Shown piece after piece: positions 62,674 through 64,000 of a DNA stretch of 64,000 nucleotides. Both the position numbers and the translations under genes were made by a program. Origin of the DNA: Mycolicibacterium mengxianglii (GTDB lineage: Bacteria; Actinomycetota; Actinomycetes; Mycobacteriales; Mycobacteriaceae); assembly GCF_015710575.1 (NCBI RefSeq), contig NZ_CP065373.1, forward strand, positions 4,588,001 to 4,652,000, given 5' to 3'. The stretch's first letter is position 1. The number at the start of each line of letters is the position of its first letter. The notes beneath the pieces were generated by a model. That model saw only the letters and a program-made list of their open reading frames with translations, ran no database searches and was not told where the DNA came from.

Positions 62674-63057
62674 CTAAGCGGTCGGCGCGCCGCCGACCTT
62701 GTCGAACGCTTCATCGAGTGTGGGGCACATGTTAACCAGTTCGGCCAGCCCGATCAGCTTGAGGGGGCGACTGGTGGCCGGACCGTCGGCAACGACGGCG
62801 AACCCCACCTCGGGACCGATCCGGCGACGGACCATCACCAGGATGTTCATCCCGTGCGAGGCCAGGAACTCGACGTCGGTGAGGTCGACGATCAGCGCGG
62901 TGGGCTTCTTGTCCAGCACCACGGTCAGACGCTCGTCGAGGTGAGGTGCGGTCAGCATGTCGATCACGCCGGCACAGCTGACAACCACGGTGGATTCGCG
63001 CCAGTTCTCCACCACCACGCAGCTGGGCAGATCGCCATAGCCGTCAAAATCAGTCAC
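62674..63057 (-). CDS. STAS-domain protein, anti-sigma factor antagonist type
   Basis: The 127-residue cytosolic protein is a single STAS domain (about 12-115), with VVVSCAGVIDMLTAPHLDERL and LIVDLTDVEFLASHGMNILVMV. Ser in FLASHG is where anti-sigma antagonists of the SpoIIAA type are phosphorylated by their kinase partner. No anti-sigma kinase gene is next to it, so the partner lies elsewhere. A GTG start is used. Whether it controls a SigF-like factor is not shown by the sequence. Confidence 0.8.
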   Translation of the reverse strand: MTDFDGYGDLPSCVVVENWRESTVVVSCAGVIDMLTAPHLDERLTVVLDKKPTALIVDLTDVEFLASHGMNILVMVRRRIGPEVGFAVVADGPATSRPLKLIGLAELVNMCPTLDEAFDKVGGAPTA

Positions 63058-63202
63058 GAGTTACCCCACGGTCCGTTCAATCGGAGGGATTACACGCTTC
63101 GACTCGCGGCTCGGTGGCTGAACCAAGCAAGCATTGCGCGGAATGCGTCATCAGCTTAACCGGCAGGACGCGCATCACGGTAGCCGGTGAGCCCGAGGTC
63201 AC

Positions 63203-64000
63203 TCAGCGGCGCCGGCGGGCCTTGAGGTAGTCGCCCACCACCGCGGCGCCCAGACCGTCCAGATCCGGGACCACCACCCTGCCCTGCACCCGGCGCGCCA
63301 CCTGATCGATGAAACGGGCCAGCCCCGGATCGGTCCCCAAGCGGAAGATCGTGACCTGGGCACCCAGCCTGGCGATCTCGTCGAGTCCCTTCACCGTGTG
63401 GGCGATGGTTCGCGGGTGCGGCGGGTAGTCGAAGAACACTTCGACATCTCCGGGGGTTCCCCCGCTCCCCCAGTTCTCCAGATGCGCGGTGGGCTCACCG
63501 TCGGTGACCACCATGACGACGGGTTGGGCATTGGGGTGACGCCGGAGATGCCGAGTGGCCAGCGCCAGGGCGTGGTGCAGGTTGGTGCCTTGTTCGTAGA
63601 CACCCTCCAGCCCGGTCAATTCGGCGGCGGTGACGGTACGCGCGTACCGCCCGAACGCGATGATCTGCAGGGCGTCGGAACGGAACCTGGTACTCACCAG
63701 ATGGTTCAACGCCAGTGCGGTCTGCTTCATCGGCAGCCAACGGTTTTCCATCACCATCGAGAACGAGGTGTCCACCAGCAGCGCCACCGCGGCCTGGGTA
63801 CGGGTCTCGGTTTCAGACACCTCTACGTCATCAACCGTGATCTGGATGGGTCCGTCGTGTCGCTCGCCGGCCGGTGTACCCGCATTGCGCAGTACTGCGT
63901 TGGTGAGCGTGCGCGTGACATTCCACGGTTCGGTGTCCCCGAACGCCCACGGGCGGGTGGCGCCGGTCAGCTCGCCGGCAGCACCGGCACGACGCGTGTC
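63203..64000 (-). CDS. VWA-domain protein, C-terminal part
   Basis: The frame is open to the window edge, so the 5' part is missing; about 265 residues are visible. The C-terminal VWA domain has the MIDAS metal site DTSFSM near the start, GTNLHHAL and VVTDGEPTAH, suggesting a Mg-dependent adhesion or assembly surface. In mycobacteria this gene (Rv0959) lies beside a MoxR-type/magnesium-chelatase-like AAA ATPase gene, with which it probably forms a metal-insertion or protein-assembly machine. An in-frame GTG at 63820 is not a likely start because similarity extends upstream. Confidence 0.8.
   Translation of the reverse strand, partial: DTRRAGAAGELTGATRPWAFGDTEPWNVTRTLTNAVLRNAGTPAGERHDGPIQITVDDVEVSETETRTQAAVALLVDTSFSMVMENRWLPMKQTALALNHLVSTRFRSDALQIIAFGRYARTVTAAELTGLEGVYEQGTNLHHALALATRHLRRHPNAQPVVMVVTDGEPTAHLENWGSGGTPGDVEVFFDYPPHPRTIAHTVKGLDEIARLGAQVTIFRLGTDPGLARFIDQVARRVQGRVVVPDLDGLGAAVVGDYLKARRRR

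Overview
The window is chromosomal DNA of a mycobacterium, most likely a rapid grower (Mycolicibacterium type). The GC content is high and GTG starts are frequent. Most genes have recognisable M. tuberculosis counterparts running in order, inverted here, from ispE (Rv1011) to the Rv0959 VWA gene. Two MspA-type porin genes, which slow growers lack, support the rapid-grower assignment. No IS element, prophage, CRISPR array or rRNA was seen. Functions are assigned from protein motifs and synteny recalled from knowledge; no database search was run.

Layout. 1-5.2 kb: 5' part of ispE, a triple 62-bp hairpin repeat, a soluble Ser/Thr kinase, an AnsP-type permease, then ksgA and rpfB. 5.2-15.9 kb: tatD and metG back to back, an oxidoreductase paired with a SigJ/ECF41-type sigma factor behind an ECF41-like promoter, pabB, rsmI, pmt, arcA, soxR and an AlkB-like repair gene under a LexA box. 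15.9-20.6 kb: lipoproteins, tspO, an aroE paralogue and the cAMP-dependent acetyltransferase pat.

20.7-38.5 kb is the most unusual part: a long run of minus-strand genes, mostly overlapping by a few bases. In transcription order they are dmfA1 and dmfA2 (N,N-dimethylformamidase-like subunits), a Rieske-like protein lacking canonical cluster ligands, a LuxR regulator, a complete family-5 ABC importer, an amidase, an AtzG-like small protein, a second amidase, and a urease set ureE-F-AB-C-G-D. The urease gamma and beta subunits are fused and the flap cysteine of UreC is replaced by alanine. Together this looks like an uptake and hydrolysis system for amide or urea nitrogen. Relative to M. tuberculosis it lies between pat and tRNA-Ala.

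38.8-45.5 kb: tRNA-Ala(CGC), the cell-division pair glpR and glp with rimJ and galU, 5-FTHF cyclo-ligase, the zinc-ribbon chaperone ruc under a CIRCE/HrcA operator, a SAF-domain protein and mscL. 45.5-48.9 kb: a small secreted protein and two almost identical mspA genes with long noncoding stretches. 48.9-53.4 kb: moaB2, pepD, mprB, mprA, rpmF. 53.7-61.1 kb: an acyl-CoA catabolic operon (atuA-like, fadE13 remnant, accD2, accA2, fadE12, echA7) whose first dehydrogenase has shrunk to 49 codons by an in-frame internal deletion. 61.1-64 kb: DUF1707 and DUF4193 genes, a small hypothetical, a STAS protein and the C-terminal part of a VWA protein.
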